From: Massospora cicadina
Taxonomy: Eukaryota > Entomophthoromycota > Entomophthoromycetes > Entomophthorales > Entomophthoraceae
Direction of reading: 5' to 3'
NCBI GenBank assembly: GCA_022478985.1
Contig: JAKSZP010008024.1
Span: 62,001-126,000, forward strand
DNA length: 64,000 bases
The notes beneath the pieces are model-generated. The model saw only the letters and a program-made list of their open reading frames with translations. It had not been told where the DNA came from and made no database searches. Positions 44,569 to 55,631 of the stretch are shown here, piece by piece. Positions within the stretch are counted from its first letter, which is position 1. Each line of letters opens with the position of its first letter. Made by a program: the position numbers and the translations under genes.

Positions 44569-47457
44569 TTAATGGAATGCAATGTATGAATGCGATTTTC
44601 TGTCCTTTCTTGAAAAATATTCTAAATGCAGATAGATTACCAAGTGATACACATATTTCTGCATTAATATACAATTTTGTACCAGAATCCAAAAAAGTTT
44701 AGACCTTGATTGGTGCCAAGGGGAATAATTTCTCCTACCAGCCTTCAGTAGCTTCAGATTCATTCTGGTGGACACATCACACTATTATCCAGGGTATATA
44801 AAACAATGTTTGAAAGCTCTGAAGGAAACGTCTTGTTCTAGAGAATGATGGGTAGAAATGAAAGACTTTGATGACCTACTTGTTGATAAGGGATGGGGAC
44901 TACACCATCATTATAAAGCACGTTGGTAATATTATTCCTATAAACTAATGGAGTTCAATTACCCCTTTTATATTGGAAGGTATTGTTTAAACTAGGTAGT
45001 AAAAGTATTCATGCCATAACAAATAAAACGCCATATAATCTAAGGAAGCTAGTATTAACAAAAAATTGGTATTTATCATTGGTAAGTAAAATACCAGGTG
45101 AGCTAACCTGTAGGGAGATGAACTTCATTGGTAACGTTCTACACACTCCTTCAATAGTGGTACCCTCAAGGCCAACAGTTCCATATTTTTGATGGTTAGC
45201 TGCATCAAGAGCTAGTATCAACTGTTTTCAAAACAAACTTTTACATTTATAGGAACGCCACTTTCAACAATGGCTCACAACTGAACTTTGTTTACGAGAA
45301 AATTGATATAAATACAATCAGAAAGAGTTTTGAATACCTATTTATTTTAATATACGGAAGGAGTATTATTTGCTATAACAATGTCTTTGTTTCCCTTCAT
45401 CGAGAAATAAGTGTTCAGGGACTAGATTAAAAACAACTTTGACTTACTGTAAGAGGTATAAGAATGAGTCTCTTTATCATCCCTGAATTGATTATGCTCA
45501 ACAATTTAAGTAGCATGTAATTTAATAAAACAATTCTTATCCATATCGTTCCATAGATTCTCATTGACTTCTGGTGATGACTGACACCATAGAGATTCTC
45601 AAACGGGTTTTTGAACAGGAGAATAACTCGCATTTTCTGGAATATAGGACAAAACTACAGGATAGCTGGCAGTAGAGCATCCCCTTTCTACTATCATGGT
45701 TCTTTTGCCTGGTTGTCATCCTCTTAAGATTCCACAAAGTTCAGCCTAGGGTGAAATTTAGGACTGCTGACAGAATTTTGTCCTTTAAGTTTGACAAAAC
45801 CAATAAGCTATTAAATATAGATTTTAGCAGTTTTCAAAAATTTTAATCAGGAGTGAAGCTCTCCAAGGTCCCCCTTACCTTCATTCACATGATGAGTTCG
45901 ACTGATTTGGGCTTTGACATTGGGTGGTCCAAATGTAATTGTTCATCTATTTAAATATTTAATCATAGAGTGCGTATATAATTCTTTAATGAGCGCCAGA
46001 AGCAGAGAGCAGCATGATCTCAGGTAATTCTTAATGGCATTTTGGAGAGCAATCTTAACGTCAAAGTCCACCATGGCCTTAGCTCATAACAACACCTGAG
46101 CTTTGAGCAAAAACAATCAGCGAATTTTGTAATGTTTTCACTTTTCTTGAATTTAATAGTCATAAATCATCCTTCATAGTAGCCATGTATTTTGGGCTTC
46201 TGAATTCTTGTAAAACTGCACTTTTCACTTCATCAAAGGTCCAACGAACCTCAGATAAGTATGGTGAACCATATTTCTATTCTGATCATCTAAACAGTTA
46301 ATGATAGTTGTAGTTTAAAAGATCATTAGCTCTGTGCATAGTTATCTTGGACATATTCAATAATGACTGCACATTCCCACACTTATCAAACTTAGGAAGA
46401 GAAACTTAAGTAAACCACTGGAATCCTGAATAGTAAACTTCCAGATCAGGATGAAACTGGTGCAGCACTAACCCAAGATCCTGGGTTACTGGAGTGAGGT
46501 TGACTCTGTTTAGGAGCTGGGGTCTCCAGGGAAGGAGGCAAGGTGAGCATTAAAGATTGTACAGCACGGGTGTGTTGATGAAGTGGTTCTTGGGTAACCT
46601 CTTCTTCTGAGAATTTATCTACAAATAGCTCCAAACAAGCAGTGGTCAAAGTTGGAGGAGGGTATTATCATCTGCCAATCTGTACCATACCTTCAATTTG
46701 TCATTTCCAAATGATACAATTCCCTTGTTCTTAAACACGTTGCAGATTTAACTGTTTTAACTCCATAAAGTGTCTTCGCATGTCATGAACACTAAAAAGC
46801 AGTTCCTCCAATTCACTTTTATGAGTAATTCATAGGTATATAATTATCAAATATAACGCCATAGGTCTTTGTTTGACTGGAGGAGGTCTCCACTGTTTTG
46901 TTGTAACATCTGGACTAAGCCTCTCAATCCTCAATATCCCTTTGCAAGGCTTCTTGTTGATTTTATATTCTGTTGCAACTTGAACAGGAGGTGGTTGGTG
47001 GTCTCAATGTTGCTTTCTAAGTGATGTGCAGTCACTCTCATTTTGCATTGGGTCTATTAGTCAAGGTCTTTGACCACCTCAGCTTGATTAGTTATATCTC
47101 CTGGAGTGACATGGCTGCATTTGACCTCTGACTGAAGGCAAGTCACCCCTTGTACTCATTCATTGGTGACTCTGCAGTTGTCCATGTCTTTATATTCTAT
47201 GTCCAACGCAGTCCAATTTAAAAGAATTTCTAAATTCATCCAAACACTGCGAGATATGAATACTAAAACTATTGTTGTTGTTAACAGCCTGGCGCACCCC
47301 TTAGAAGCTGACCTTAAGCTTTTTATCCAAGTCCTGTAGCTCTTCCACATTTGTTGTTTCCTGTTAAACAATTTCAAAAATTTCACAATTAGGCGCGATG
47401 ACAAAAAAGGTCAATAAGAATTTCGCACAGTGGTTTAGAAAACTAAGCCAAGAATTG
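44569..47457 (-). pseudogene. Gypsy-2 protease/gag region, badly decayed
   Basis: Short frames at 44,569-44,775, 45,009-45,221, 45,427-45,633, 46,446-46,649 and 47,156-47,404 are what remains between RT and the Chromo-2 insertion. The 46,446 frame is rich in Pro, Ser and Gln. The region around 46,900-47,350 reads as a helical, coiled-coil-like stretch when shifts are ignored. A protease active site could not be located. Assignment rests on position. Confidence 0.45.
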
Positions 47458-47462
47458 CCCCA

Positions 47463-48893
47463 TGTAAGTCCTGGAGAATGTCCTCTGGGCGTCGATTGGA
47501 CCATTTTCCCATTCCCAAGCAAGAAGGTGCCAAAGAGGATGGCTGTACCCCTCATTACTCAGGGCGATCTCACTCACGTGGTAGACAAGCGCTGGGTAAC
47601 AGCTCTTCCACTTTAGATCCCTCCCCCAGTACCCGCACTCACCTCAGCAGAACTGTTATGGGGAATTAGTGAAATCTGCACTGAGATCGCCAAAATGAAA
47701 TTGATCAGAAAAAACTTGAGTGGCAATCAGCCTAATGTTTGGATTTCATATGGTCAAAAAGGGAGGTTGACTGATCTATCAGCTGGAATGCCCAACAGTT
47801 TCAATTTGCCCAACACGACGATTGAAAAAATCACCCCCTCCCAAAATCATTGAGGATCATCCCCAACGGGCAGGTAACAGCATTGGACACCATCAACGAG
47901 GGTTTGAAGCTCCCTGTCAGAAAATCAGGTGTTGCACCCAACACAATGTTACTGACTGAATGAATGGCCCAGTGAGTGGGCACAGGTGGGTTGGTCGTCC
48001 TAAACCTGTTCTCAACCAAATGGGCCCACCCCTACATGGGGTGGCCTTGGGGATTCCCGCTGCTTGTCAGGCCAAACGCCATCAAGCCAACTGTCGGAAA
48101 TGCAGCTGAGCCTCAGTTTGGACATTTGAGGTTAAACTGACAGCAACTCATCTGCCGCCAAATTCTTTGATGTCAGTTCCCAGTGAACTTATCCGCCCCA
48201 TTCCCAAATTATTCGCCAGTTAGGTCAAAGTTGAGGGTCCTGATCCTGGCTTGTCCCCGCACCAATCAACCACTATTTAATTAGCTGCATTGCACTGAGA
48301 AAGTTGTTTGTCAATCTTCTTCCTTTTCCTTTGAAATATTATTTTGCCCCCAAAAACCAATAAGTTTTAATTAATTGATTTTCTTCTGACCGCATCCTCA
48401 ATGGCTTTTCTCTGGTGGCCCATCAGTCCATACACCAGATGGGCTCTACGCGTACTCATGGTCACTATGGCCCCCACCATCATAGATTGGATTCAGCAAG
48501 TCAGATACTTCTGGCAATTTAACCCTGCTGTCATGCATTTTTGACAACAGTATACTGGTATTTTGTAGCCTTACGTCCACCATCTTCAAGCAAGAATCTG
48601 CCTCCTTATCTTCCCAGTCAAATCAACCCCATATACTGGTGAACTTATTGAAACTATTTTTGTGAATCCGCCCCCTGCAGTAAGACCTCAAGGGTTTGGG
48701 GTGGGCTCGATTTGGCTTGTCCTCAGGATCATATTCACCGTTGTTCTACACCAACAATATGTCGTCTTCCAATGCCCGGCTCCATACAACGTCACTCAGT
48801 CAGCAAAGTTTCTGGCATTCTGGCTTGCTTTTTGGGTGCTTATGCATCCTGACTAGCAGGCTGGTCTAAAATTTTTCTGCTTTTTTCATGACA
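47463..48893 (+). repeat. Chromo-2 5' LTR
   Basis: Organisation from the left: pol-tail frame (VSPGECPLGVDW, THVVDKRWVTALPL), a partial palindrome GGATCATCC near 47,850, CCAAT (48,264) and a TATTTAAT box (about 48,275), then from ATG 48,401 a Trp-rich hydrophobic frame reaching the LTR end. In-frame stops lie at 48,542, 48,566 and 48,854. Confidence 0.9.
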
Positions 48894-49759
48894 TAATTGA
48901 CCAACCATTATTTCCAGTCACTTCCACCCTGCTCTTCGAGGTGGGCGCTGCAGTGGTTGCCCTTTAAAAAAATGAATGTGCAATCAGTAGCCTGCTTTTT
49001 ATTGCTTGTTTGGTCACTTACCAATTTCAGGAAAGTATCTGTTCTACCTTGGAGAATCTTCTTCAGACCTCCAAATCTGCGCGGATTGCAGCTTCTCCCC
49101 ATCCCACTAGCCCAGAAGGAAGCTCAAGTGTTCCTTTTGGGAGATAGCCAATCAAGTTCTAAACGCCCTCACTGAGGTGCAAATGCGTACAGCAATTGCA
49201 CTTAATAATGCTTCCGCGTTATCTCATGCCCAGAAAGGGCTCGAATTGTTGGACGCTGTGGAAGGGGACGCCCGCCTCTGGGTTAAGGGCTTTCTGCGTT
49301 CTTTTTTCACAAGCAGGAGACCCTACTCCACTGATAACTGTCATGTCAGCTGCCTTGAAACCCCCTGTGTAACGCTCAGACCACCTATTCAGATTTCTCT
49401 ATGCCATGGCTGAAGCACCTATCCTGGCTTCTTTTATTTCTACCTTCCGCAAATTGGCTCCCGCGCTGGGTCTCTCTATCAATATGCTTCAGGCAGTCTT
49501 TAGATCAGGCTTGGATTCAGTTTCTGCTCATCACAAGGTCTGGTACACCATCCAAGGAACAGTAGATCAAATATGTGTCACCGTGACTACTATTAATGTC
49601 TTCCTCCACCATGTGTCCCATTATCAGACGGGAAATTTTATGATAGTATTACCCAACGAAGTCGCGGACAAAGTGTCTACCTTTAAACCAGTGGTAGACC
49701 TGGTTGCCATCCTGTTACAACTCCTGTGTCTGAGTTGGCTGACTCTGATTCACCTGTAA
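48401..49759 (+). pseudogene. Chromo-2 gag, apparently starting inside the LTR
   Basis: Gag builds the particle. The frame from ATG 48,401 reads AFLWWPISPYTRWALRVL, VDWIQ-type helices (IIDWIQQVRYFWQFNP), HQQYVVFQC and LAFWLAFWVL, then crosses the LTR end (48,893) with HDIIDQPLF. Stops lie at 48,542, 48,566, 48,854 and 48,965. Further on, EIANQVLNALTEVQMRTAIAL (about 49,150-49,205) and the frames 49,177-49,413 and 49,406-49,759 (LASFISTFRKLAPALGLS) form the gag body. Chromo-1 and Chromo-3 share the LTR-crossing stretch. That it is translated as part of gag is an inference; no CCHC knuckle was seen. Confidence 0.6.
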
Positions 49760-49869
49760 ATGAATCAGTAAAAGCCCAGATGAAGGAAGTCTGCTCTCCC
49801 GCCCTTGTACTTCTAATTTTTGCTCCTGTAAAAGCCCCCAACATTACCTCCAATTTGCCAGTTATTTCT

Positions 49870-50240
49870 TTAGTCGCAACAAACTCAGTTAAATCTTCCA
49901 ATAAACAAAACTTCTCTTATCTCTTATTTCCTATGAAGATTAGTGTCAGATCGCACCATGTCTCCTTTGAGGCCCTGGTGGACACTGGAGCCTTGGGGAA
50001 CTTCATGAGCTTTGAGTTGGCCCAACAATTAGAAGTGGAAATTGATACGTCCCTCAGTGATGGTGGCCTCATCTGCCTCCCAGACCTTGTATGTCATCCA
50101 TCGACCAGTACATTTTTCAATCCACCAGTTTAGCTTCTGTGATCATTTTTCTTCTATGCCAAACTTGGTGTTTCCGGTGATCTTAGGTGTGGGATGGTGG
50201 CACTGACAACATGTCAAGATTCACTTGGAATCTAATATGT
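49870..50240 (+). pseudogene. Chromo-2 aspartic protease
   Basis: The frame 49,726-50,133 includes FPMKISVRSHHVSFEALVDT then GALGNFMSFELAQQL: the D-T-G-A retropepsin motif, intact, at about 49,980-49,992. The hydrophobic strands around it fit a Gypsy protease. It would cut Gag-Pol. The frame is lost before RT. Confidence 0.8.
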
Positions 50241-50449
50241 TGTCATTTACTAATGATCAACTGAAGGGTGAATTCCCTCTGATTGATACTCTTAAGAAAA
50301 CACAAGGCCGCAGTTCTATTACATCCCTCATCACTTTGCGGGCATACCTGCTGATTTTCCTGAGAAAATAATGCACTACTGAAGTATCTTTTATTTTGGA
50401 AAAAGTGTATCGTCTGCCTCCTCAAACCAGGTTCAACTGTGGCCTATGA

Positions 50450-51128
50450 ACGACCGTGGAATTGGTGAATCTTAACTATCCATTGTATCCCCATACAGCG
50501 GAGGAAGAAATGCACTCAACACCTGGTTGGACGATATGCTGAAAAAAGGGTGGTTGTTCAAGGAGACCTCACCCGCCGCGTCCCCCATTGTCTTCGCCAA
50601 AAAAGCAAATGGTTCTCTCTGTCCCTGCGTGGATTACAGCCACTTAAACAATAAAGTAATGGTTTCTGATCCCTACCCCTTGCCTCTGGAGCAGATGATT
50701 AGTCAGGCAATCGCTAAATCCTGTTTGTTCTCTAAGCTGGATCTGGTTAATGCGTTTAACCAAATTTAGAAAATGAAAGGGCAAGAATGGAAACAGCAAT
50801 CCAGACAAAGTGAGGCATTTTCCAATTCTGTGTAATGTCCTTTGGACTGAAGAATGCTCCCGCTACATTTCAATGCATGATTGAAAATGTACTGGGTGAC
50901 CTCCGGTTTGCCTGCGCAGTTGCATACATTGGTGACATTCTGGTTCACTCCTCAACTCCCAAACAACACGCTACTGACTTGGAAGCAGTTGTGGCCGCCT
51001 TGCATAAGGCAGGCTTGTTTGTCAAGCCTTCCAAGTGCGAGTTCTATAAGGAGGAGGTTACCTTCCTAGGGAACCTCATCTTTAAAGACAGTTACACAAT
51101 CCTTCCCAACAATTTGGATGCAATCTGA
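50450..51128 (+). pseudogene. Chromo-2 reverse transcriptase
   Basis: The frame 50,527-50,769 carries LDDMLKKGWLFKETSP, SPIVFAKKANGSLCPCVDYS and FSKLDLVNAFNQI, ending in a TAG at 50,767. The frame 50,835-51,128 carries SFGLKNAPATFQ and YIGDILVHSS, where the catalytic YxDD has lost its first Asp to Gly, then GLFVKPSKCEFYKEEVTFLG. Chromo-1 still has YMDD at the same place. The enzyme would be dead. Confidence 0.9.
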
Positions 51129-51760
51129 GAATGGCCAACCCTAACTACCCAGAAACAACTACGGAGTTTCTTGGGAACCATTATTTTCTTAAAAAAATTT
51201 CCCCTGTACTTTCCCAGCTGGCTGCCCCGCTCCCCCCATTACAGGGTTAACGTACCACTTTGCTGCTCACCTGAATGCCAACAGGCATTTGAATTGATCA
51301 AATAGTTGTTTGTCTCCCCTCCCATTTTGAAACACACCAATACCTCTAAACCGTATATTGTTGCATGCAATACCTCATCAGTAGCAGTGGGGGCGGTATT
51401 TCTTTAGGAGCATGATAGCTTGGAACACCCGGTCGCCTATTTTTCCTGGAAGTTCACCTCTACAGAGCAGTCATGGGCCATTTATGACAAGGAGTTTGCA
51501 GCCGTTGCATGAGCATTATCTCATTGGAGGTACCTGTTACAGGGTTCTCAGCATAAGTTAACAGTCCACACGGATCACCAGGCTCTTTTGTACTTTTGTA
51601 AGCCCCAAAAATTGGTGCTTTGGCAAGCCTGAACCTATTGAGACCTGCGCAGTTTTAACTTTAAATACAAATTCATAAAATGTGCGCTTAACGTACTTCC
51701 CAATTTTTTCAGCCAAAGCTCCGCCCACTGTTTCTCAGACCTAGAGTAAGTAAATCTCAT
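51129..51760 (+). pseudogene. Chromo-2 connection and RNase H
   Basis: After a stop at 51,126 the blocks continue with TTQKQLRSFLGTIIF-like sequence, HPVAYFSWKFTSTEQSWAIY and DKEFAAV (about 51,430-51,510) and VHTDHQALLYF (about 51,570-51,598). These hold the RNase H acidic residues. Stops and shifts are scattered, but the order is complete and matches Chromo-1. Confidence 0.8.
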
Positions 51761-51819
51761 TACCATGATTCCTACCACCCAATTATTGTCAATTGTCCCC
51801 CCTGTCATTTCTTCCATCG

Positions 51820-53045
51820 CTTTGGCTCCTGACGCCCTGCTAGTTGCTCAGATTTTAGCCAATCAAATGGCCTGTCCTGATAGTGTGGAGTTGGTTGAGC
51901 AGTTAGCTCACCTGAGTCATAAACACTCCCTATACTCCTTGGAGGAGGGGCTCATTTATTTTTGGTCTCGCATCTGAGTTCCTCCCTCCTTCCAAACTGT
52001 GGTTTTCGCGCACATCATGATCTGACCACGGTCAGTCATCCTGGAAACAAGAAATGCATCAACTTGATCAAGCGGACCTACAATTGGGCGGGTTTGACAA
52101 AAGAAGTTCCGCCTGGATCGCCGATTGCATTACTTGTGCCAGGGCTAAGTTGGACTGCTCCAATAAAAATGGTCTATTACACCCCTTACAGCAGGCGGAG
52201 GGCTCATGGACATTGGTGTCCGTGGACTTTATTGTTGAACTCTCCATCTTTGATGGGTTCACAGCTGTGATGGTGGTGGTTGATCGCTTCACAAAATTTT
52301 CCCTCTTTATACCCTGCACTTCCACAATTATGTCAGAGAAAACCGCCCTTCTTTTCGTATGCCATGTGTTTTCAATGTTTGGTCTCCCCAGGAGCTCATC
52401 AGTGACTGTGGCTCACAGTTCACCTTGCAGCTTTGGAGTGAACTCCTATCTATCCAAAAAATATCCACCTGTCATTCCACTGCATATCATCCCCAGTCTG
52501 ATGGACAGACTGAGCGCATTAACCAAGTCCTCAAACAGTACCTGCGTTGCTATGCTGCAGCCACGAATGATACCTGGGCCGATTATATTCCTCTCGCTCA
52601 GTATGCTTATAATAATGGGACTTACGTGTCCATGGGGTTTTCTCCCTACAAAGCAACGTTGAGTTATAATCCTTCATTTTTGGTCAGACCTTGCTTGTGG
52701 CCTAAGGTTCAAGCTGCCGCGGATCACGCTGAACATATCAGGTCAACTCAATCCTTAGTATGGGAACACCTCACCAAATCCATCAATGACTACAAGCAGT
52801 TCGCGGACCACAAGTGGCTCCCAGGTCACAATTTAATGGTGGGCTCCTATATTATGCTCCATACCCGTCATTTAAGAATTCAAGCCCCTTCCCATAAGTT
52901 CACTAGTAAACGTTTGGGCCCCCATTTTGTGGAGGAGGTCTTGAGTAATGGTGCGTTCTGGTTGAAGCTCCCAACTCATTGGAAACAGCACCCTGTCTTT
53001 CATGTTTCCCAGCTGTCACCCTTCAAGGGTACGATCCCCACGTAA
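51820..53045 (+). pseudogene. Chromo-2 integrase core and barrel
   Basis: AWIADCITCARAKLD (about 52,110-52,155) is the CX2C end of the zinc domain. VMVVVDRFTKFSLFIP has the first catalytic Asp. The 228-codon frame 52,359-53,045 has LISDCGSQFT (second Asp), STAYHPQSDGQTERINQVLK (Glu), FAYNN-type QYAYNNGTYVSMGFSPYKA, and the barrel RLGPHFVEEVLSNGAFWLKL and PVFHVSQLSPFKG. All three catalytic residues are present, though the zinc domain and core lie in different frames. It inserts element DNA. Confidence 0.92.
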
Positions 53046-53366
53046 CCTGAACTGATCATCATCAAGAATGGGGAAGAGGTTGAGGCAGAGAATATCCTGT
53101 CATCACAAAAACCCTGATGGTCTGTACAATACCTCATGGCCTGAAAAGAATATCTGGCATATAAAAACAGTTGGGTCAATGCATGAGATTGTGCAAACTG
53201 TATGAAACTGGTTGAAGCGTTCCATATATCCCACCCTAAAGCTCCCACACCTCTCACAGAAAGTCACGATGGTTATGGCGATCAAGTTACCCAAGGCGCA
53301 CAAGAATGTGGCTCTAGTGCAGTTTCCTGGCGGTGGGGCCCTTCCCTTGGAAAAAGGAAAGGGTAA
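53046..53366 (+). pseudogene. Chromo-2 chromodomain, linker and polypurine tract
   Basis: The pol frame continues past a TAA at 53,044 with ELIIIKNGEEVEAENILSS, the start of the chromodomain. The counterpart of the Chromo-1 WKGYPAYENSWV follows in broken form around 53,125-53,180. A Lys/Pro-rich linker (MAIKLPKAHKNVALVQFPGG) leads to the polypurine tract AAAAAGGAAAGGG (53,351-53,363) directly before the LTR. A chromodomain at this place is typical of chromoviruses and may guide integration to heterochromatin. Confidence 0.8.
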
Positions 53367-54795
53367 TGTAAGTCTGGGTTTGTCCTCTGGGCATTGATTG
53401 GGCCATTTTCCTGTTCCCAAGCAAGAAAATACCAAAGAGGATGGCTGTACCCCTCATTACTCAGGGCGATCTTACTCATGTGGTAGACGAGCGCTGGGTA
53501 ACAGCTCTTCCTCTTTGGATCCCTCCCCTGGTACCCACACTCACCTTGGCAGAACTGTTATGGGGGAATTAGTGAAATCTGCACCAAGATTGCCAATATG
53601 AAATTGATTGGAACAAATATGAGCAGCAATCAGCCTGATGTTTGGATTTCATATGTTTGAAAAGGGATGGAGGCTGATATATCAGCCCAAATGCCAGACG
53701 TTTTGATTCTTCAAACATGACGATCAAAAAAATCACCCCCTCCCAGAATTTGTCAGGGATCATCCCTGATGGGCAGGTAACAGCATCGGACACCATCATT
53801 GAGGGTTCAAAGTTCCCTGCCAGAAAATTGGGCGTTGCGCCCAATGCAACATTACTTAGCAAACAAATGGACCAGTGACTGGGCACAGGCAGGTTAGGCG
53901 TCCCAAACCTGTTCCCAACCAAATAGGCCCACCCCTACATGGGGTGGCCTTGGGGGATTGCCGCTGCTTGCCAGGCCAAACGCCTTTGTGCCAACCGTTG
54001 GAAATGAAGCTGAGCCTCATTTTGGACATTTGAGGTTTAACTGACAGCAACTCGGTCTGCCACCAAATTCTTTGATGTCAGTTCCCAGTGAACTTATCCG
54101 CCCCATTCCCAAATTATTCGCCAGTTAGGTCAAAGTTGAGGGTCCCAATCCTGGCCTGTCCCTGCACCAATCACCACTATTTAATCAGTTGCATTGAACT
54201 GAGAAAATTGTTGGTCGATTTTCTTCCTTTTCTTTGCAGTAAAATTTAGCCACCAAAAACCAGCCAATTTTTAATTTGTTGATTTTCTTCTGAATGCATC
54301 CCTAATGGCTTTTCCCTGGTGGCCCGTCGGCCCATTTACCAGATGGGCTCTACCAGTAAACATGGTCACTATGGCCCCCACTGTTGTAGATTGGATTCAG
54401 CGAGTCAGATACTTCTGGCAATTTAACCCTGCTATCATGCATTTTTGACAACAGTATACTGGGATTTTATAGCCTTATGTCCACCATCTTCAAGCAAGAA
54501 CCTGCCTCCTTGTCTCCCCAGTTTAATCAACCCTGTATACCAGTGAACTTATTGAAACTATTTCTGTGACTACACCCCCTGCAGTAAGACCTCCAGGGTC
54601 TGGGGCGGGTTCAATTTGGTTTGTCCTCAGGATCATATTCACTGTTGTTCTACACCAATTGTTCATTATTTACAATTCCCAGCTCCATACAACGTTGTTC
54701 GGTTGACAATGTCTCTGGCATTCTGGCTTGCTTTTTAGGTGCTTACACATCCTGACTGGCAGGCTGTCTAAACTTCTTCTGCCATTTCCATGACA
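53367..54795 (+). repeat. Chromo-2 3' LTR
   Basis: Partner of 47,463-48,893. It carries the same ATG-initiated Trp-rich frame (from 54,305) including the first two in-frame stops, so these two predate the insertion. In contrast, a Trp codon of the 5' LTR (WVL) is TAG here, and the TAG of the 5' LTR at 48,854 is TGG here. Confidence 0.92.
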
Positions 54796-55178
54796 CCCCA
54801 TCTGAGATAGGTTACTAACGGTTGTGTACTTGACTATGTCTTAAAACCTATAAAGATTTTATAATATAAAATTAGCTGCTCCTGATTCTGTTGACGATAA
54901 AATTAAGCAGGCACTAATCAGAGTGTTTGTGCCCAAAGAGCCAGAATCCCCTGAAGTAACATGTCTTTAATCTCTCTCAGATACACCGCCATGAAGGTAT
55001 AAGTCTTGATGCACCGTAATTGAAGAGAGTATTGGAAGCTGACTTCATCTAATTCCAGTCAATTAGGATTGGGAGAAGTAACATATTAAGGTAATGGATT
55101 GGTGGTCCTCGTCATTCTCTTTTTCTTAGCTCATGTCCATTGTAAGGGTAAAGTTTCTTCTTCTTTGCTACTAAAAGT

Positions 55179-55196
55179 CCCCTGTAGTGAGCACCA
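55179..55196 (-). other. Primer-binding site of Gypsy-2
   Basis: The minus strand reads TGGTGCTCACTACAGGGG, four bases inside the 5' LTR end at 55,201. Identical to the site of Gypsy-1 and Gypsy-3. Confidence 0.85.
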
Positions 55197-55200
55197 CAAG

Positions 55201-55626
55201 AGTAGTGAGAGGTCCCTTTGCTCGCTTCTTCACAGGCCAAAGCTGGCCAGTCCAGCTATATCTTCTTCCATATAGAATGACTACGTGGAGAAGGTCTTGA
55301 TTCTTCAGTATAGATAGACTATGCTAAAAACCTACACGAATAAATGACAAGATTGATAAAATAAGTTGATACTTTATTTAACATAGGCGAATGATATTTA
55401 TATTCTTATACTTCATTCAAGATGCAGTAGTGCTCTCTTGTTTTTGATCATAAACTATTGTATAATACAATTGTGCAAAGGGATTGATAGTTCAGGAAAG
55501 GGTTCAAACGGGTGTCATGGGTTGATGTCAATACAATCTGTTTTAGGGTTAATCTAACAATGGAGTTGATATTGGGTTACGCTCCTGAGTGAATACTAAA
55601 AATTCTAGCTTATCAATTATCAAACA
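55201..55626 (-). repeat. Gypsy-2 5' LTR
   Basis: Partner of 40,657-41,081 (425 against 426 bp). The outer end reads ATCAAACA on the plus strand, followed by CTTAC. Confidence 0.82.
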
Positions 55627-55631
55627 CTTAC

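Larger units (their letters stand above)
47463..54795 (+). mobile_element. Chromo-2: complete chromovirus nested in Gypsy-2
   Basis: The element is 7,333 bp with LTRs of 1,431 and 1,429 bp, starting TGTAAGTC and ending CATGACA. It has a perfect 5-bp TSD CCCCA (47,458-47,462 and 54,796-54,800). The order is gag, protease, RT, RNase H, integrase, chromodomain, polypurine tract. Pol is close to Chromo-1 but better preserved. No TGG-type primer-binding site follows the 5' LTR; the sequence there (TAATTGACCAACCATTATTT) is shared with Chromo-1 and, less exactly, Chromo-3. The element is inactive through scattered stops, and the first RT catalytic Asp is lost. Confidence 0.94.
40657..55626 (-). mobile_element. 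Gypsy-2: degenerate Ty3/Gypsy element with two nested insertions
   Basis: LTRs at 40,657-41,081 (3') and 55,201-55,626 (5') are 425 and 426 bp and share TAGTGAGAGGTC, ACTAC(A/G)TGGAGAAGG, TGATGTCAATACAA and other blocks. Flanks are CATAC (40,652-40,656) and CTTAC (55,627-55,631), a TSD with one mismatch. Orientation comes from the PBS (55,179-55,196, minus strand) and pol motifs. Removing Chromo-2 leaves about 7.6 kb, which still includes the 0.75-kb solo LTR at 42,106. Decay is strong: only RT and integrase motifs remain readable. Confidence 0.85.

Noticed and set aside
48894..48913. tRNA 3'-end primer site for the chromoviruses
   Set aside because: The sequence after the LTR (TAATTGACCAACC) has no TGG at the right place. 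Self-priming or an internal tRNA fragment is possible but I could not find the complementary segment.
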